A stretch of 64,000 nt of DNA, taken from assembly GCF_044227025.1 (NCBI RefSeq), contig NZ_JBGAFX010000004.1, forward strand, positions 62,001 through 126,000. Reading direction: 5' to 3'. This document shows positions 24,502 to 33,532 of the stretch, piece by piece. Source of the DNA: Dokdonella_A sp044227025 (GTDB lineage: Bacteria > Pseudomonadota > Gammaproteobacteria > Xanthomonadales > Rhodanobacteraceae). The stretch's first letter is position 1. Each line of letters begins with the position of its first letter. The notes beneath the pieces are model-generated. The model did no database searches. It saw only the letters and a list, made by a program, of their open reading frames with translations, and was not told the origin of the DNA. Position numbers and translations under genes: made by a program.

Positions 24502-25206
24502 ATGGCCCGCAACCGCATCCTGATCGCCGACGACGACGAGGAACTCGCGCAGCTGCTGCGCGACTTCCTCACCCGCGAAGGCTTCGACGTCGAAATCGCG
24601 CACAGCGCCGATGCCGCGCTCGCCGCGGCGCGCGCGCAGCCGTTCGACGCGCTCGTGCTCGACGTGATGATGCCGGGGCGCTCCGGCCTCGACGCGCTGC
24701 GCGAACTGCGCCGCGAGTCGCCATTGCCGGTGCTGATGCTGACCGCGCTTGGCGAGGACATCGATCGCATCCTCGGCCTCGAGCTCGGTGCCGACGACTA
24801 CATTCCCAAGCCGTGCAATCCGCGCGAACTCGCCGCGCGCCTGCGCGCGGTGCTGCGTCGCGTGCGCGGCGAGGGCAACGACGCACTGACCGACCTGCGC
24901 AACGGCCCGATCTGGCTGCGCGCGGCCTCGCGCAGCGTCAGCGTCGACGGCCACGCGCTGACCCTGACCGCGACCGAGTTCGACCTGCTCGTGCTGCTGC
25001 TGCGTGAAACCGGGCGCGTGGTCAGCAAGGAACGCATCTCGCAAACCGTGCTCGGTCGCCCGCTCGGACCGTTCGACCGCTCGATCGACGTGCACGTGTC
25101 GAACCTGCGGCGCAAGCTCGGCGACGCGCCCGATGGCGACTCGCCGATCACCACCATCCATCGCAGCGGCTACCTGCTGCGCCAGCTCGGCGACCCGACG
25201 CCATGA
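24502..25206 (+). CDS. OmpR-family response regulator (CpxR-like)
   Basis: A 234-residue regulator. The receiver domain has IADDDEE near the start, the phospho-acceptor Asp54 in LVLDVMMPG, Thr in LMLTAL and Lys in IPKPCNPREL. The winged-helix output domain holds LTATEFDLLVLLLRETG, SIDVHVSNLRRKLG and TIHRSGYLL. It binds DNA when phosphorylated by its partner kinase. The stop overlaps the kinase start by four bases (ATGA). Similarity to CpxR comes from the receiver/wing layout and from the partner's architecture; the exact stimulus is unknown. Confidence 0.92.
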   Translation: MARNRILIADDDEELAQLLRDFLTREGFDVEIAHSADAALAAARAQPFDALVLDVMMPGRSGLDALRELRRESPLPVLMLTALGEDIDRILGLELGADDYIPKPCNPRELAARLRAVLRRVRGEGNDALTDLRNGPIWLRAASRSVSVDGHALTLTATEFDLLVLLLRETGRVVSKERISQTVLGRPLGPFDRSIDVHVSNLRRKLGDAPDGDSPITTIHRSGYLLRQLGDPTP

Positions 25207-26594
25207 TGCAGCGCCTGTTCTGGCGCATCTTCGCCACGTTCTGGGCGGCGACGGTGTTCCTGCTGCTCGCGTTCGGGTGGATCGCGACGAGCAACTTCGA
25301 GACCGAGCAGATCCCCGGGCTCGGCATCACGCGCCTGCAGGCGGCGATGGACGACCTGCTCGCGCGCACCGGCCGCGAGCTGCGCCACGATGGCGAGACC
25401 GCGACGCGGCAATGGCTGCGCGCGGCGAGCGGCTTCGGACCGATCAGCGTCTACCTGTTCGACCCTGCCGGGCATGAACTGCTCGGTCGCTCGACGTCCG
25501 CCACCGTCAGCGACGCGGCGACCACTGCATTCGGCCTCCTGCCGACGGGCGACGGGCCGTACGGCATCGTGGTCGACGGCGAGCGCCTGCGTGCGCGCTC
25601 GATCCGCACGCGCGAAGGCGACATCCATGTCGCGGTCGCCGCGCTCGAGGGCAGCTTCCTGTCGCGCCTGATGTCGCGCCGCCCGAGCTGGTTCTGGCAG
25701 AACATCGCGGTCGCGATGGCGGTCAGCGCGCTGGTCAGCCTGCTGCTCGCGTGGTACGTCGCCGCGCCGCTGCAACGCATCCGCGCGAGCACGCGGCGCT
25801 TCGCCGGCGGCGACCTCGACGCGCGCGTCGGCCCGCTGCGCTTCGGTCGCACCACCGAGACCAGCGCATTGGCGAGCGAGTTCGATGCAATGGCCGAGCG
25901 CATCAAGGCGCTGGTCGAAAGCCACCGCCGCCTCGTGCGCGACGTCTCGCACGAGTTGCGCTCGCCGCTCGCGCGCCAGCGCGTCGCACTCGAACTCGCG
26001 CGCGGCGGTGACGCCGCACAGGTGAATGCCTCGCTCGACCGCATCGAATGCGAATCCGACCGCCTCGAGACGATGCTCGCGCAGGCGCTGGAACTGTCGC
26101 GCCTCGAAACCGCGAACGTCGAGATGCACGACCACGTCGCGCTCGACGCGCTGCTCGAGGACGTCATCACGAACGCCGACTACGAAGGCGCGCCGCGCGG
26201 ACGCAAGGTTGCCCTGCTCGAACGCGCGCAGCTGACCCTGACCGGATCGCACCAGACGCTCTACAGCGCGTTCGAGAACGTGATCCGCAACGCACTCGCC
26301 TACACCGCCGACGGCAGCGCGGTCGGCGTGCGCCTGCAGCGCGTCGGCGCGAATGCCGTGCTGCGCGTGCGCGACCACGGCCCGGGCGTGCCAGCGGCCG
26401 AACTCGACCGCATCTTCGAACCGTTCTACCGCACCGACACCGCGCGCCACCGCAGCAGCGGCGGCACCGGCCTCGGCCTCGCGATCGCGCGCCGCGCGAT
26501 CGAACGCCACGGCGGCACGATCGCCGCATGCAACGCCGACGGTGGCGGGCTGGAAATCGTCATCGAGCTGCCGCTGGGACAGCACGGGTCCTGA
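25203..26594 (+). CDS. Sensor histidine kinase (CpxA-like)
   Basis: A 463-residue inner-membrane kinase. Order: N-terminal membrane helix (IFATFWAATVFLLLAFGWIA), periplasmic sensor domain (about residues 30-150), second membrane helix (IAVAMAVSALVSLLLAWYVA), HAMP domain (APLQRIRASTRRFAGGDL), dimerisation box with His250 (VRDVSHELRSPLARQRV), N box (FENVIRNALAYT), G1 (RDHGPGVP) and G2 (GGTGLGLAIARRAIERHGG). It autophosphorylates at His250 and passes the phosphate to the regulator encoded just upstream. A REP repeat follows the stop codon. Confidence 0.92.
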   Translation: MMQRLFWRIFATFWAATVFLLLAFGWIATSNFETEQIPGLGITRLQAAMDDLLARTGRELRHDGETATRQWLRAASGFGPISVYLFDPAGHELLGRSTSATVSDAATTAFGLLPTGDGPYGIVVDGERLRARSIRTREGDIHVAVAALEGSFLSRLMSRRPSWFWQNIAVAMAVSALVSLLLAWYVAAPLQRIRASTRRFAGGDLDARVGPLRFGRTTETSALASEFDAMAERIKALVESHRRLVRDVSHELRSPLARQRVALELARGGDAAQVNASLDRIECESDRLETMLAQALELSRLETANVEMHDHVALDALLEDVITNADYEGAPRGRKVALLERAQLTLTGSHQTLYSAFENVIRNALAYTADGSAVGVRLQRVGANAVLRVRDHGPGVPAAELDRIFEPFYRTDTARHRSSGGTGLGLAIARRAIERHGGTIAACNADGGGLEIVIELPLGQHGS

Positions 26595-26610
26595 GACAAA
26601 ACGGCTCATT

Positions 26611-26675
26611 GTGGGAGCGGCGGAAGCCGCGATGCTTCCAGGCGAGAAGAGCATCGCGGCTTCCGCCGCTCCCAC
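26611..26675. repeat. REP inverted repeat, copy 5
   Basis: Forward arm GTGGGAGCGGCGGAAGCCGC and complementary arm GCATCGCGGCTTCCGCCGCT around a short spacer, 16 bases after the kinase stop codon. It separates the kinase gene from the convergent 26724-27344 gene. Confidence 0.9.
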
Positions 26676-26723
26676 AGGGGCGTCCTGCGCAGCCCGACGG
26701 CTCCGACGACAGACTGCAGTCCG

Positions 26724-27344
26724 TCACCGAATCCAGTCCCGCAGGACGCGCTCGATCGCGGGCATGTGTCCGGTCAGCAGCAGCCAGGCGGCGAGAGCGA
26801 CGTTCACGACGACGCTGAGCCAGAACACCACCTGGAACTCGACCTTCCTCGACTTGTGGCGGAACACGTCCTGTGCGATCAGCGCGCCCGGCCAGCCGCC
26901 GCACAGGCCGACGAGGTGCAGGGTGTTCTCCGGCGTGCGCGAGCGTTCGCTGCGCGCGGCGGATTTGTCGATCCCGTACATCACGAACGCGATCGCACTT
27001 GCGACGAAGTACAACGCCGCGATCGCAACCGGCAGGCGACTGGTGACCGTGGCGATCGCGAGCAACACGAGCATGGTCGCCCCCACGACGCTGCGCCACG
27101 CAAACGGGTGCCTCGAATGCTTGCGCCCGGAGGGCGCACCGGCGAAACGCACCGCAAGCGCCTGCGGTCGTTGCCGTTCGTCCGTGCCGACTTCGTAGGA
27201 CACGAGCGCGCCCTCGAATGGCCGGCTGCCGCGGCGATCGAACGCCTTGATGTGCACGAACGCGCGTTCGCCTCCGCCATTCGGCACGACGAAGCCGAAG
27301 CCACGCGCGTCGTTCCATTCCGTTATGCGTCCGGCGAAGCGCAT
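26724..27344 (-). CDS. Cold-shock-domain / DUF1294 fusion membrane protein
   Basis: A 206-residue two-part protein. Residues 1-70 form a cold-shock domain (MRFAGRITEWNDARGFGFVV, with the RNP1-like GFGFV and the RNP2-like AFVHIKAF). From about residue 80, DUF1294 follows with three to four membrane helices, including the typical GIDKSAARSERSRTPENTLH and GLCGGWPGALIAQDVFRHKS. This fusion is known in proteobacteria; its role is unproven but it may couple nucleic-acid binding to the inner membrane. The start at 27344 matches the cold-shock N-terminus; the frame is open upstream to 27440. Confidence 0.9.
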   Translation of the reverse strand: MRFAGRITEWNDARGFGFVVPNGGGERAFVHIKAFDRRGSRPFEGALVSYEVGTDERQRPQALAVRFAGAPSGRKHSRHPFAWRSVVGATMLVLLAIATVTSRLPVAIAALYFVASAIAFVMYGIDKSAARSERSRTPENTLHLVGLCGGWPGALIAQDVFRHKSRKVEFQVVFWLSVVVNVALAAWLLLTGHMPAIERVLRDWIR

Positions 27345-27472
27345 GGGGAGTCCCCGGAAATCCAATCTGGTCCAGCTTACCGCGGGGTCCCGGAAACCGC
27401 CTGTATCCGCGCAGACGGCGATCATCCTGGCCGGCGGCACGCGCTTTGCGCGTACCGCCCTACAATGCGCGG

Positions 27473-28759
27473 ATGCCCGCCTCCGCCGCCACCCGTCTCG
27501 GTTTCTTCCAGCGCGCGCGCGGGCTCGCGGAAACGCTGGCGTGGTTGCGGCTGGTGGCGATCGCGGGGCAGGCGCTGACGGTGGCGGTGGTCGCGCTCGG
27601 GCTCGATCTGCCGATTCCGGTCGTGCCGCTCGCGCTCGGCATCGGCGCGCTCGGGTTGTTCGCGCTGTTCGCGTTCTGGCGCCTGGAGCAGCCGCGGCCG
27701 TTCACGCTGGCCGAGGCGTTCGCGCACGTTGCGGTCGACATCCTCGTGCTCGCCTACCTGATGTACTGGACCGGCGGTGGCGACAATCCGTTCGTGTCGC
27801 TGCTGGTGATCCCGATGGCGCTGGCGGCGGCGGCGCTGTCGCTGCGCTACGTCGCCGCGGTGGCGCTGCTCGCCTCGACCTGTTTCGTCGCGCTGATGGT
27901 CTGGCACGAACCGTTGCCGACGCTGCACGCGGCGCGCTTCGCCGCGATGGACCTGAATGTCGCGGCGGTCAGCGTCAACTTCGTCGTGACCGCGGCGGTG
28001 CTCGCGTTCTTCATCGCCCGCCTCGCGCGCGCGTTGCGTTCACGCGAGGCGGAGGTGCAGCGCGAGCGCGAGCGCACGTTGCGCGACGAGGGCATCCTCG
28101 CGATCGCGACCCAGGCCGCCGGTACCGCGCATGAGCTCAACACGCCGCTGTCGACGATCCGCACCCTGCTCGGTGAACTGCAACGCGAGCGCGCGGGCGA
28201 CGCGCCGCTGGCGACGGACCTCGCCCTGCTGGTCGGCCAGGCCGAGCGTTGCCGCGACATCCTGCGCCAGCTGGTCGAGGTCGGTGGCCGGCGTCTCGCC
28301 GGAACCCCGGAGCGCTTGCCGCTGGCAACCTTCGTCGACGCCTGCGAAAACCAGTTCCGCCTGCTGCGCCCGGAAGTTTCGCTCACGATCGCGTTTGACG
28401 GCACCGCGGGCGAACACCTGATCGAAGCCGTGCCGGATCTCGGCCACGCGCTGATCAACCTGCTCAGCAATGCCGGCGACGCTTCCCTCGCCGCGGGTTC
28501 GGCCGAGATCGAACTGCACGTCGCAGTCGCGGACCGGCATGCGGAATTCATGGTGCGCGACCACGGCGCCGGGATCGCGCCGGGCATGGGCGCCGCGTTC
28601 GCGACCAGCAAGGCGCACGGGCTTGGCCTCGGCCTCGCGCTCGCGCATTCGACCGCGGAGCGACTCGGCGGTGAACTGACCGCGCACGCGGCGGACGGCG
28701 GCGGCTTGCTGCAGCGATTGCGCGTACCACTGCCGCCGAACGACAATCGGCGCCGATGA
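27473..28759 (+). CDS. regB: RegB/PrrB-type redox sensor histidine kinase
   Basis: A 428-residue kinase with six N-terminal membrane helices, including the quinone-site-like GGGDNPFVSLL after helix 4. His220 lies in AAGTAHELNTPLSTIRTL, close to the RegB/PrrB H-box. Cys260 in GQAERCRDILRQL matches the redox-active cysteine of that family. The ATPase part has LINLLSNAGDAS (N box), RDHGAGIAPGMG and GLGLGLALAHSTAERLGG. It probably senses respiratory or redox state and phosphorylates the regulator that follows; the stop overlaps the next start by four bases (ATGA). Confidence 0.88.
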   Translation: MPASAATRLGFFQRARGLAETLAWLRLVAIAGQALTVAVVALGLDLPIPVVPLALGIGALGLFALFAFWRLEQPRPFTLAEAFAHVAVDILVLAYLMYWTGGGDNPFVSLLVIPMALAAAALSLRYVAAVALLASTCFVALMVWHEPLPTLHAARFAAMDLNVAAVSVNFVVTAAVLAFFIARLARALRSREAEVQRERERTLRDEGILAIATQAAGTAHELNTPLSTIRTLLGELQRERAGDAPLATDLALLVGQAERCRDILRQLVEVGGRRLAGTPERLPLATFVDACENQFRLLRPEVSLTIAFDGTAGEHLIEAVPDLGHALINLLSNAGDASLAAGSAEIELHVAVADRHAEFMVRDHGAGIAPGMGAAFATSKAHGLGLGLALAHSTAERLGGELTAHAADGGGLLQRLRVPLPPNDNRRR

Positions 28760-29304
28760 ACGTGCCCGGACCGCTGCTGCTGGTCGACGACGACGCCGTG
28801 TTCGCGGCGGTGCTCGCGCGCGCGCTCGGTGCTCGCGGTTTCAGCGTGACGGGCGCGAGCGATGGCGCCAGCGCGCTCGCCATCGCACGCGCGCAGGAGC
28901 CGCCTTACGCGGTACTCGACCTCAAGCTCGGCGCCGAGAACGGCTTGGCGCTGATCCCCCAGTTGCTCGCGGCTCGGCCCGGCCTGCGCATCCTGCTGCT
29001 GACCGGTTATGCCTCGATCGCGACCGCGGTCGAGGCGATCAAGCGCGGTGCGCACGACTACCTCGCCAAGCCGGTCGACGCCGACCAGGTGGTGCAGGCG
29101 CTGCTTGGTGACGGCAACCGCGAGGTCGGGTCTACCCCGCCCGAACGCGCGCCGCCGCTCAAGCGGCTCGAGTGGGAACACATCCAGCGCGTGATGGCGG
29201 AATCCGACGGCAACGTCTCGGAAGCCGCGCGGCGCCTCGGACTGCATCGGCGTACCCTCCAGCGCAAGCTTGCGAAACGGCCGGTGCGCGAGGCGCACGA
29301 CTGA
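28756..29304 (+). CDS. regA: RegA/PrrA/ActR-type response regulator
   Basis: A 182-residue protein with a receiver domain (LLVDDDAVF, phospho-acceptor Asp55 in AVLDLKLG, Thr in LLLTGYASI, Lys in YLAKPVD). It ends in a Fis-type helix-turn-helix: LEWEHIQRVMAESDGNVSEA and ARRLGLHRRTLQRKLAKR. This compact layout is that of RegA/PrrA/ActR, global redox regulators. It pairs with the kinase directly upstream. Likely targets are respiratory and electron-transport genes, but no operator is visible here. Confidence 0.9.
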   Translation: MNVPGPLLLVDDDAVFAAVLARALGARGFSVTGASDGASALAIARAQEPPYAVLDLKLGAENGLALIPQLLAARPGLRILLLTGYASIATAVEAIKRGAHDYLAKPVDADQVVQALLGDGNREVGSTPPERAPPLKRLEWEHIQRVMAESDGNVSEAARRLGLHRRTLQRKLAKRPVREAHD

Positions 29305-29525
29305 ACGGCCCCCGGGGCCGATCGTCCTTTCCGGTGGGGACAGGGAGGGCATCGGCAGGAGATGTTCGCCGGCACGGGTGATTTTCCAGGGCGAACGTCA
29401 CGTTCGTTCCTGTGTCTGGATCGTGCCGATCCTCCGTTTCGGTTCCATGGCAGTACGACAGGCGCGGCCGGCGCGCGGCGTACCCTGTTACCCAATCCGT
29501 CCGCCGGCACATCCAGGGGTCCGTC

Positions 29526-30590
29526 ATGCTTCGTTCCGTCCGCACACTCGTTCCTTGCCTTGCGCTCGCCTTCGGCCTGCCGAGCCTTAGTCACGCCTAC
29601 TCCGCCTGCGTCGGCACCGCCGCGGAACTCCACACGGCGCTATCGCAGGCATCCGCGAGCACCGATGTGACCGCCACGATCAAAGTCCGCGAGGGAACGT
29701 ATGAGGCGGACGGCGGGAATGCCTTCTACCTCACCCAGGCGCATTCCGGTCAGACCGTAAGCATCAGCGGCGGCTGGAGCGCTGCCTGCGCGACCCAGCG
29801 CCCCGGGGCCGAATCGGGGACCGTACTGGTCGGCTCGACGAGCGTGGCGGCCCTCCAGCTCGCCACCGGTTTCGGCACGAGCGGCAATACGATCAACGCA
29901 ACCGACCTGACACTGCGCAACGACCAAGGCATTCTCAACGACGCGGTCGGCGCCTGCCTGCACGTCGTGCTCAATTCCGGGTCGACCGTCAAGGTCTATC
30001 GCGCGCGCCTGGACGGATGCGTCGGGTCATCGGCCGCGATCTTCGACAACTCCAGCGGCGACCTGACCTTCGCCAACAGCGTGGTCCAGGGCGGCTTCAA
30101 CGCCGGCGCGCCGGTACGTTCGTTGAACAACAACGCGGTGACGCGACTGGCGCACCTGACGATCACCGGCAACTTCGCCACCTCTACCGGCCAGGAGGCC
30201 AGCGGCCTGTTCGTCTTCGCGCCGGCGAGCCCCGGCAGCCAGGTCACGCTCGACAACAGCGTGGTGTGGGGCGACATCGCGCCGGCCGGCACTCCCGACA
30301 TCGCCACCGACGGACCCGGCATCATCTTCACGCGCGCCCACTACGAGACGCGCAGCAACGTCAACGCGCTCGTGACGGACAACATGCCCAGCCATGGCAA
30401 CCCCGGCTTCGTGACGCCGACCAATCCGCGCCTTCGCGACAATTCGCCGCTGGTAGACAGCGGCGTCGTCCTCTCCATTGGCGGCGGCACCGACGCGGAT
30501 GGCCATGTGCGTACACAGGGCGGTGTCGTCGATGTCGGCGCCTATGAGACCGATCCCGATCGGATCCTTGCCGACGGATTCGATCGCTGA
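29526..30590 (+). CDS. Secreted parallel-beta-helix protein with GFDR tail
   Basis: A 354-residue exported protein. The signal peptide (LVPCLALAFGLPSLSHA) is followed by a beta-helix-like region with many short Asn/Gly/Thr-rich strands (TATIKVREGTYEADGG, TDLTLRNDQG, FANSVVQGGF, LAHLTITGNFAT, VTLDNSVVWGD). Near the end, RLRDNSPLVDSG and GGVVDVGAYE are the blocks typical of 'choice-of-anchor' beta-helix proteins. It ends DPDRILADGFDR, close to the tails of the 3608 and 47298 gene products. It may bind or cleave polysaccharide, but no catalytic residues are evident. AGGGG precedes the ATG at 29526. Confidence 0.78.
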   Translation: MLRSVRTLVPCLALAFGLPSLSHAYSACVGTAAELHTALSQASASTDVTATIKVREGTYEADGGNAFYLTQAHSGQTVSISGGWSAACATQRPGAESGTVLVGSTSVAALQLATGFGTSGNTINATDLTLRNDQGILNDAVGACLHVVLNSGSTVKVYRARLDGCVGSSAAIFDNSSGDLTFANSVVQGGFNAGAPVRSLNNNAVTRLAHLTITGNFATSTGQEASGLFVFAPASPGSQVTLDNSVVWGDIAPAGTPDIATDGPGIIFTRAHYETRSNVNALVTDNMPSHGNPGFVTPTNPRLRDNSPLVDSGVVLSIGGGTDADGHVRTQGGVVDVGAYETDPDRILADGFDR

Positions 30591-30612
30591 GCGAAAGGGA
30601 CGGCGGCACTTT

Positions 30613-31737
30613 TCACGGCGGCACCGCCTTTGACGTCGCCGCGGCGCCGCGAAGATCACCGCCGTCCCCTGTATTCCGCCCCAGGAAGGCCGCGTAGCGC
30701 GCGGCAGCGTCGTCGAACGCCTTGATCGCGGTCGCCGATGGAGGATCGAACCAATCCGGCACGACCTCGACCGCAGACTTCGCAAGCGTGCGTTTCCATC
30801 CACCCGCGATGCGGCCGTCGTCGAGCAATGCGGGCTTGAAGATGCCGTTGCCCGCGCGCACCGCATGGTCCGCGTCGAGGAATGCGCCGCGATCCTGATA
30901 AGAGATCATGTACTCGTCGTACGCGGGCAGCAGGTGCACGCGCGCGCGCTTCGTCGCCATCCCGTCGTCCACGGCGGGCGCATGCCAGTACGACCGGCCG
31001 CCGACATCGACGCGCTCGAATTCGTCGCGTACGGCTTCGTGGGCGGCTGCCGCCTCGGCGGCGGCGAGGCCCGACCACCACGCGAAGTCCTGCACGGTCG
31101 CCGGGCCGCGGCTCGCGAAGTAGCGGCGCGCGAGTTCGGTAAGCGCCGCTTCGCGCGACGGGCGACGCGTCGGCGGCAGCCAATCGTCGAGCAGGACGAA
31201 CGCAGGCTGCTTGCCCTCACGCGCGCCGAAGCAGAGCACGCCTGCGTGCGCGAGCCACCAGACCAGGTGCAGTCCGCGCGAGCCGCCCGTGGCGATGCGC
31301 GCATCGTCGAACGCGGCGTAGAGTGCTTCGCGCGTGAGCGCGCGACAATCCGCAAGCACGCGCTCGCAGACCTTTCGCGCGCGCTCGGCGATTCGCTCGT
31401 CGAGCTCGAACTCGTCCTTCAGCCGGCGCCGGCTCTTCTGAAGCGTGCGCGGCGCGGTCACGTCGAGCAGCCAGCGCAGGTCGTCGGCCGCGACGATGTG
31501 CAAGGTGCCACGCAGCGGCCAGCTGCGGACGATGCGTCGCTGCGCGAGTGCGCGTTCGATCGTCGCCTCGTCCGCGCCGGTGACGCGCTGGCCGATCGCC
31601 CACAGCGCGCCGAGATAATCCTGCGCCTGCACGGCGAGTTGTGCTCCGACGGCTTGCTCGGGCGTGGCGAAGCCTTCGCCGACGAGATGCTGGCGGCGCA
31701 GGCGCGCGCCGAGCAGGTCGAAACCCCTTCGCTTCAC
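30613..31737 (-). CDS. AlkZ/YcaQ-like winged-helix DNA-binding protein (HTH_42)
   Basis: A 374-residue protein of the HTH_42/AlkZ family. Visible blocks are VQAQDYLGALWAIGQRV near residue 37 (family QxD/Q motif), IVRSWPLRGTLHIVAADDLR, WWSGLAAAEA, AYDEYMISYQDRG and GNGIFKPALLDDGRIAGGWK. Members with the full motif are DNA glycosylases that unhook interstrand crosslinks and remove alkylated bases; others have unknown function. The start overlaps the stop of the DUF3037 gene by four bases (TGA/ATG), so it is the last gene of the minus-strand run 33524-30613. Confidence 0.85.
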   Translation of the reverse strand: MKRRGFDLLGARLRRQHLVGEGFATPEQAVGAQLAVQAQDYLGALWAIGQRVTGADEATIERALAQRRIVRSWPLRGTLHIVAADDLRWLLDVTAPRTLQKSRRRLKDEFELDERIAERARKVCERVLADCRALTREALYAAFDDARIATGGSRGLHLVWWLAHAGVLCFGAREGKQPAFVLLDDWLPPTRRPSREAALTELARRYFASRGPATVQDFAWWSGLAAAEAAAAHEAVRDEFERVDVGGRSYWHAPAVDDGMATKRARVHLLPAYDEYMISYQDRGAFLDADHAVRAGNGIFKPALLDDGRIAGGWKRTLAKSAVEVVPDWFDPPSATAIKAFDDAAARYAAFLGRNTGDGGDLRGAAATSKAVPP

Positions 31738-32135
31738 GGCGCCGGATCGCGCCGGGTCGGCGCGCGCACCATCGTGTCGAGCAGGCGTTCAAGCATCGTC
31801 GCGTGATCGTCGCAGCGACCGCTGTGCACGGGCGAGGTCTGGATCACCGTGCTGCGCGGCGCGGTCAGCCAGCGGAAGCGTTCGCGCGCAGGCAGGCGAC
31901 CGATCGGTCCGGCCGAGTCACCGCCGGCGCAGATCGCCGCGAACGCTTCGAGGTGCGCGCGCACGGTGTCCATGTCGACCTGCGCATCGAGCGCGCGCAG
32001 GCGCGCATCATCGAGTTCGATGCGTGCCTCGAGGAAGCCGCCGGCCTTGCACGACAGCACCACGCCGGCGTTGACGAACTCGCCGCGCTCGACGCGCGGC
32101 ACGACGCGGATCAGCGCATAGTCATACGCGTGCAC
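31734..32135 (-). CDS. DUF3037 protein
   Basis: A 133-residue protein. The core YDYALIRVVPRVERGEFVNA, GVVLSCKAGGFLEARIELDD and LRALDAQVDMDTVRAHLEAF is characteristic of DUF3037, a family with no known activity. The start is taken as GTG at 32135 (VHAYDYALIRV), with GAGGAGG at good spacing; no ATG fits. It overlaps the HipA-like gene by 14 bases. DUF3037 genes are commonly paired with HipA-like kinase genes, as here, so it may modulate or assist that kinase. The pairing is known; the function is inferred. Confidence 0.85.
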   Translation of the reverse strand: MHAYDYALIRVVPRVERGEFVNAGVVLSCKAGGFLEARIELDDARLRALDAQVDMDTVRAHLEAFAAICAGGDSAGPIGRLPARERFRWLTAPRSTVIQTSPVHSGRCDDHATMLERLLDTMVRAPTRRDPAP

Positions 32136-32889
32136 GGATCGCCTCCTCGACGAACGCGCGCGGCGCTTCGATGCGCCGGCACAGATACTGCGCGTACGCG
32201 TCACGGTGTTCGCCCATGCCGGCGAACGGAACATCGCCGCCGAGCCAGGCGTCCGGGATCGACGCGACGATGCGCTCGATCGTTTCGCCCGGGAGCAACG
32301 TGGCGAGTCGCTCGTCCGCTTCGCGCAACTCCGTTGCATACGGCAGCAGCACGTGGTCCCTGATGCGCGCGAACGGATCGGTGGCACGCGCGAGATAACC
32401 GTCCCACGCATGATGGAAGTACAGCGCGGCGCCATGATCGATCAGCCAGAGCTTGCGGTGCCAGACCAGCAGGTTCGTGTTGCGTGGCGTGCGATCGACA
32501 TTGCTCACGAATGCGTCGAACCAGACGATCGCCGATGCAAGCGCCGCGTCCGGCTGGTCGACCACCGGATCGAACGTGATCGAACCGGGCAGGTAGTCGA
32601 GCGCGAGGTTGAGGCCGCCGCTCGCGCGGATGAGATGCTGGATCTCAGGATCGGGCTCGGTGCGCGCGAGGTCGGGATCGAGTTCGACGAACACGATCTC
32701 CGGCACCGGCAGGCCGATCGCACGCGCGAGTTCACCCGCGACGAGTTCGGCGATGAGCGCCTTCGGGCCCTGCCCCGCACCGCGGAACTTCAGCACGTAC
32801 AGGCCGAAGTCGTCGCCCTCGATGATCGCGGGCAGCGAGCCGCCTTCGCGCAGCGGGGTGACGTAGCGGGTGGCGGTGATGGTCCTCAT
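32122..32889 (-). CDS. HipA-like kinase-fold protein
   Basis: A 255-residue protein of the small HipA-like family (PF20613 type), about half the length of HipA proper. It keeps a kinase-like core: FGLYVLKFRGAGQGPKALIA (ATP-lysine strand), LARAIGLPVPEIVFVELD, WFDAFVSNVDRTPRNTNLLV (catalytic-loop-like NVDRTPRNTN) and LWLIDHGAALYFH (DFG-equivalent IDHG). It probably phosphorylates a protein or is an atypical kinase; no HipB-type antitoxin is adjacent. Upstream it overlaps the membrane-protein gene by four bases, downstream the DUF3037 gene. Confidence 0.8.
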   Translation of the reverse strand: MRTITATRYVTPLREGGSLPAIIEGDDFGLYVLKFRGAGQGPKALIAELVAGELARAIGLPVPEIVFVELDPDLARTEPDPEIQHLIRASGGLNLALDYLPGSITFDPVVDQPDAALASAIVWFDAFVSNVDRTPRNTNLLVWHRKLWLIDHGAALYFHHAWDGYLARATDPFARIRDHVLLPYATELREADERLATLLPGETIERIVASIPDAWLGGDVPFAGMGEHRDAYAQYLCRRIEAPRAFVEEAIRARV

Positions 32890-33524
32890 TCGTCGCCGCT
32901 AGAATCAGACAAATGCTTCTCTATCTCCGCCAACTGCGCAAGCGTGACGTGGGGGTCCTTCTTCGCAGCGGCAAGGAATAGATCGGACCTCTTGAGGGAG
33001 AGATGCGACCAAAAACCCTTGGGTATCCCGGAGTTGCTTTGCCGTAAATCCGCTCGCAGAGCAAGAAAGAAGTCTTCCGTCAGAAAGATCGTCTTTGCGT
33101 CAGGCGCGTTGTTGGTGATGTGTCGCTTCCATTTCAGGAACGCAACGATAACTTGAGGGCCACTCCAAAGTAGCATTCTTCTTATGAACTCTCGAAAGTA
33201 GCTCACAAGATCTTGAGGCTGAGTTGTTGGCGAGTGGTCTGAATTAGAGAAGTTTAAGTCGAAATACTTTCGCAAGAATTCGTCGTATATCTCCGTCTTT
33301 TTGTCGCGATACAACGCATCAAGCTCCTTCTTTCTTTCGAAGTATCGACCTATCGCAATCGTCAATGTCGCACCGAGCACGGTCGTAGCTGCCGTGATCA
33401 GCGTTGCCGCCAGCTCCTTCGGTATCGCATTCAGATACAACAGGAAGCTCTTGCCTATCCAGTACGGCAACCACAGCAGCGTCGCTAGGACTGCTAGGGC
33501 GAGAACGACCTGCAGCAATCGCAT
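32886..33524 (-). CDS. Membrane protein of unknown function, AT-rich
   Basis: A 212-residue protein with two N-terminal membrane helices (LLQVVLALAVLATLLWLPYW and LAATLITAATTVLGATLTIA). A cytoplasmic helical domain follows, starting RYFERKKELDALYRDKKTEI and YDEFLRKYFDL. This 'two helices then ERKKE' layout is common in small uncharacterised proteins of accessory regions. Its DNA is visibly AT-richer than the neighbouring genes, suggesting transfer. The stop overlaps the HipA-like start (ATGA), so it heads the operon with the kinase and DUF3037. A sensor or effector role at the membrane is possible but unproven. Confidence 0.7.
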   Translation of the reverse strand: MRLLQVVLALAVLATLLWLPYWIGKSFLLYLNAIPKELAATLITAATTVLGATLTIAIGRYFERKKELDALYRDKKTEIYDEFLRKYFDLNFSNSDHSPTTQPQDLVSYFREFIRRMLLWSGPQVIVAFLKWKRHITNNAPDAKTIFLTEDFFLALRADLRQSNSGIPKGFWSHLSLKRSDLFLAAAKKDPHVTLAQLAEIEKHLSDSSGDE

Positions 33525-33532
33525 CAACCGGT

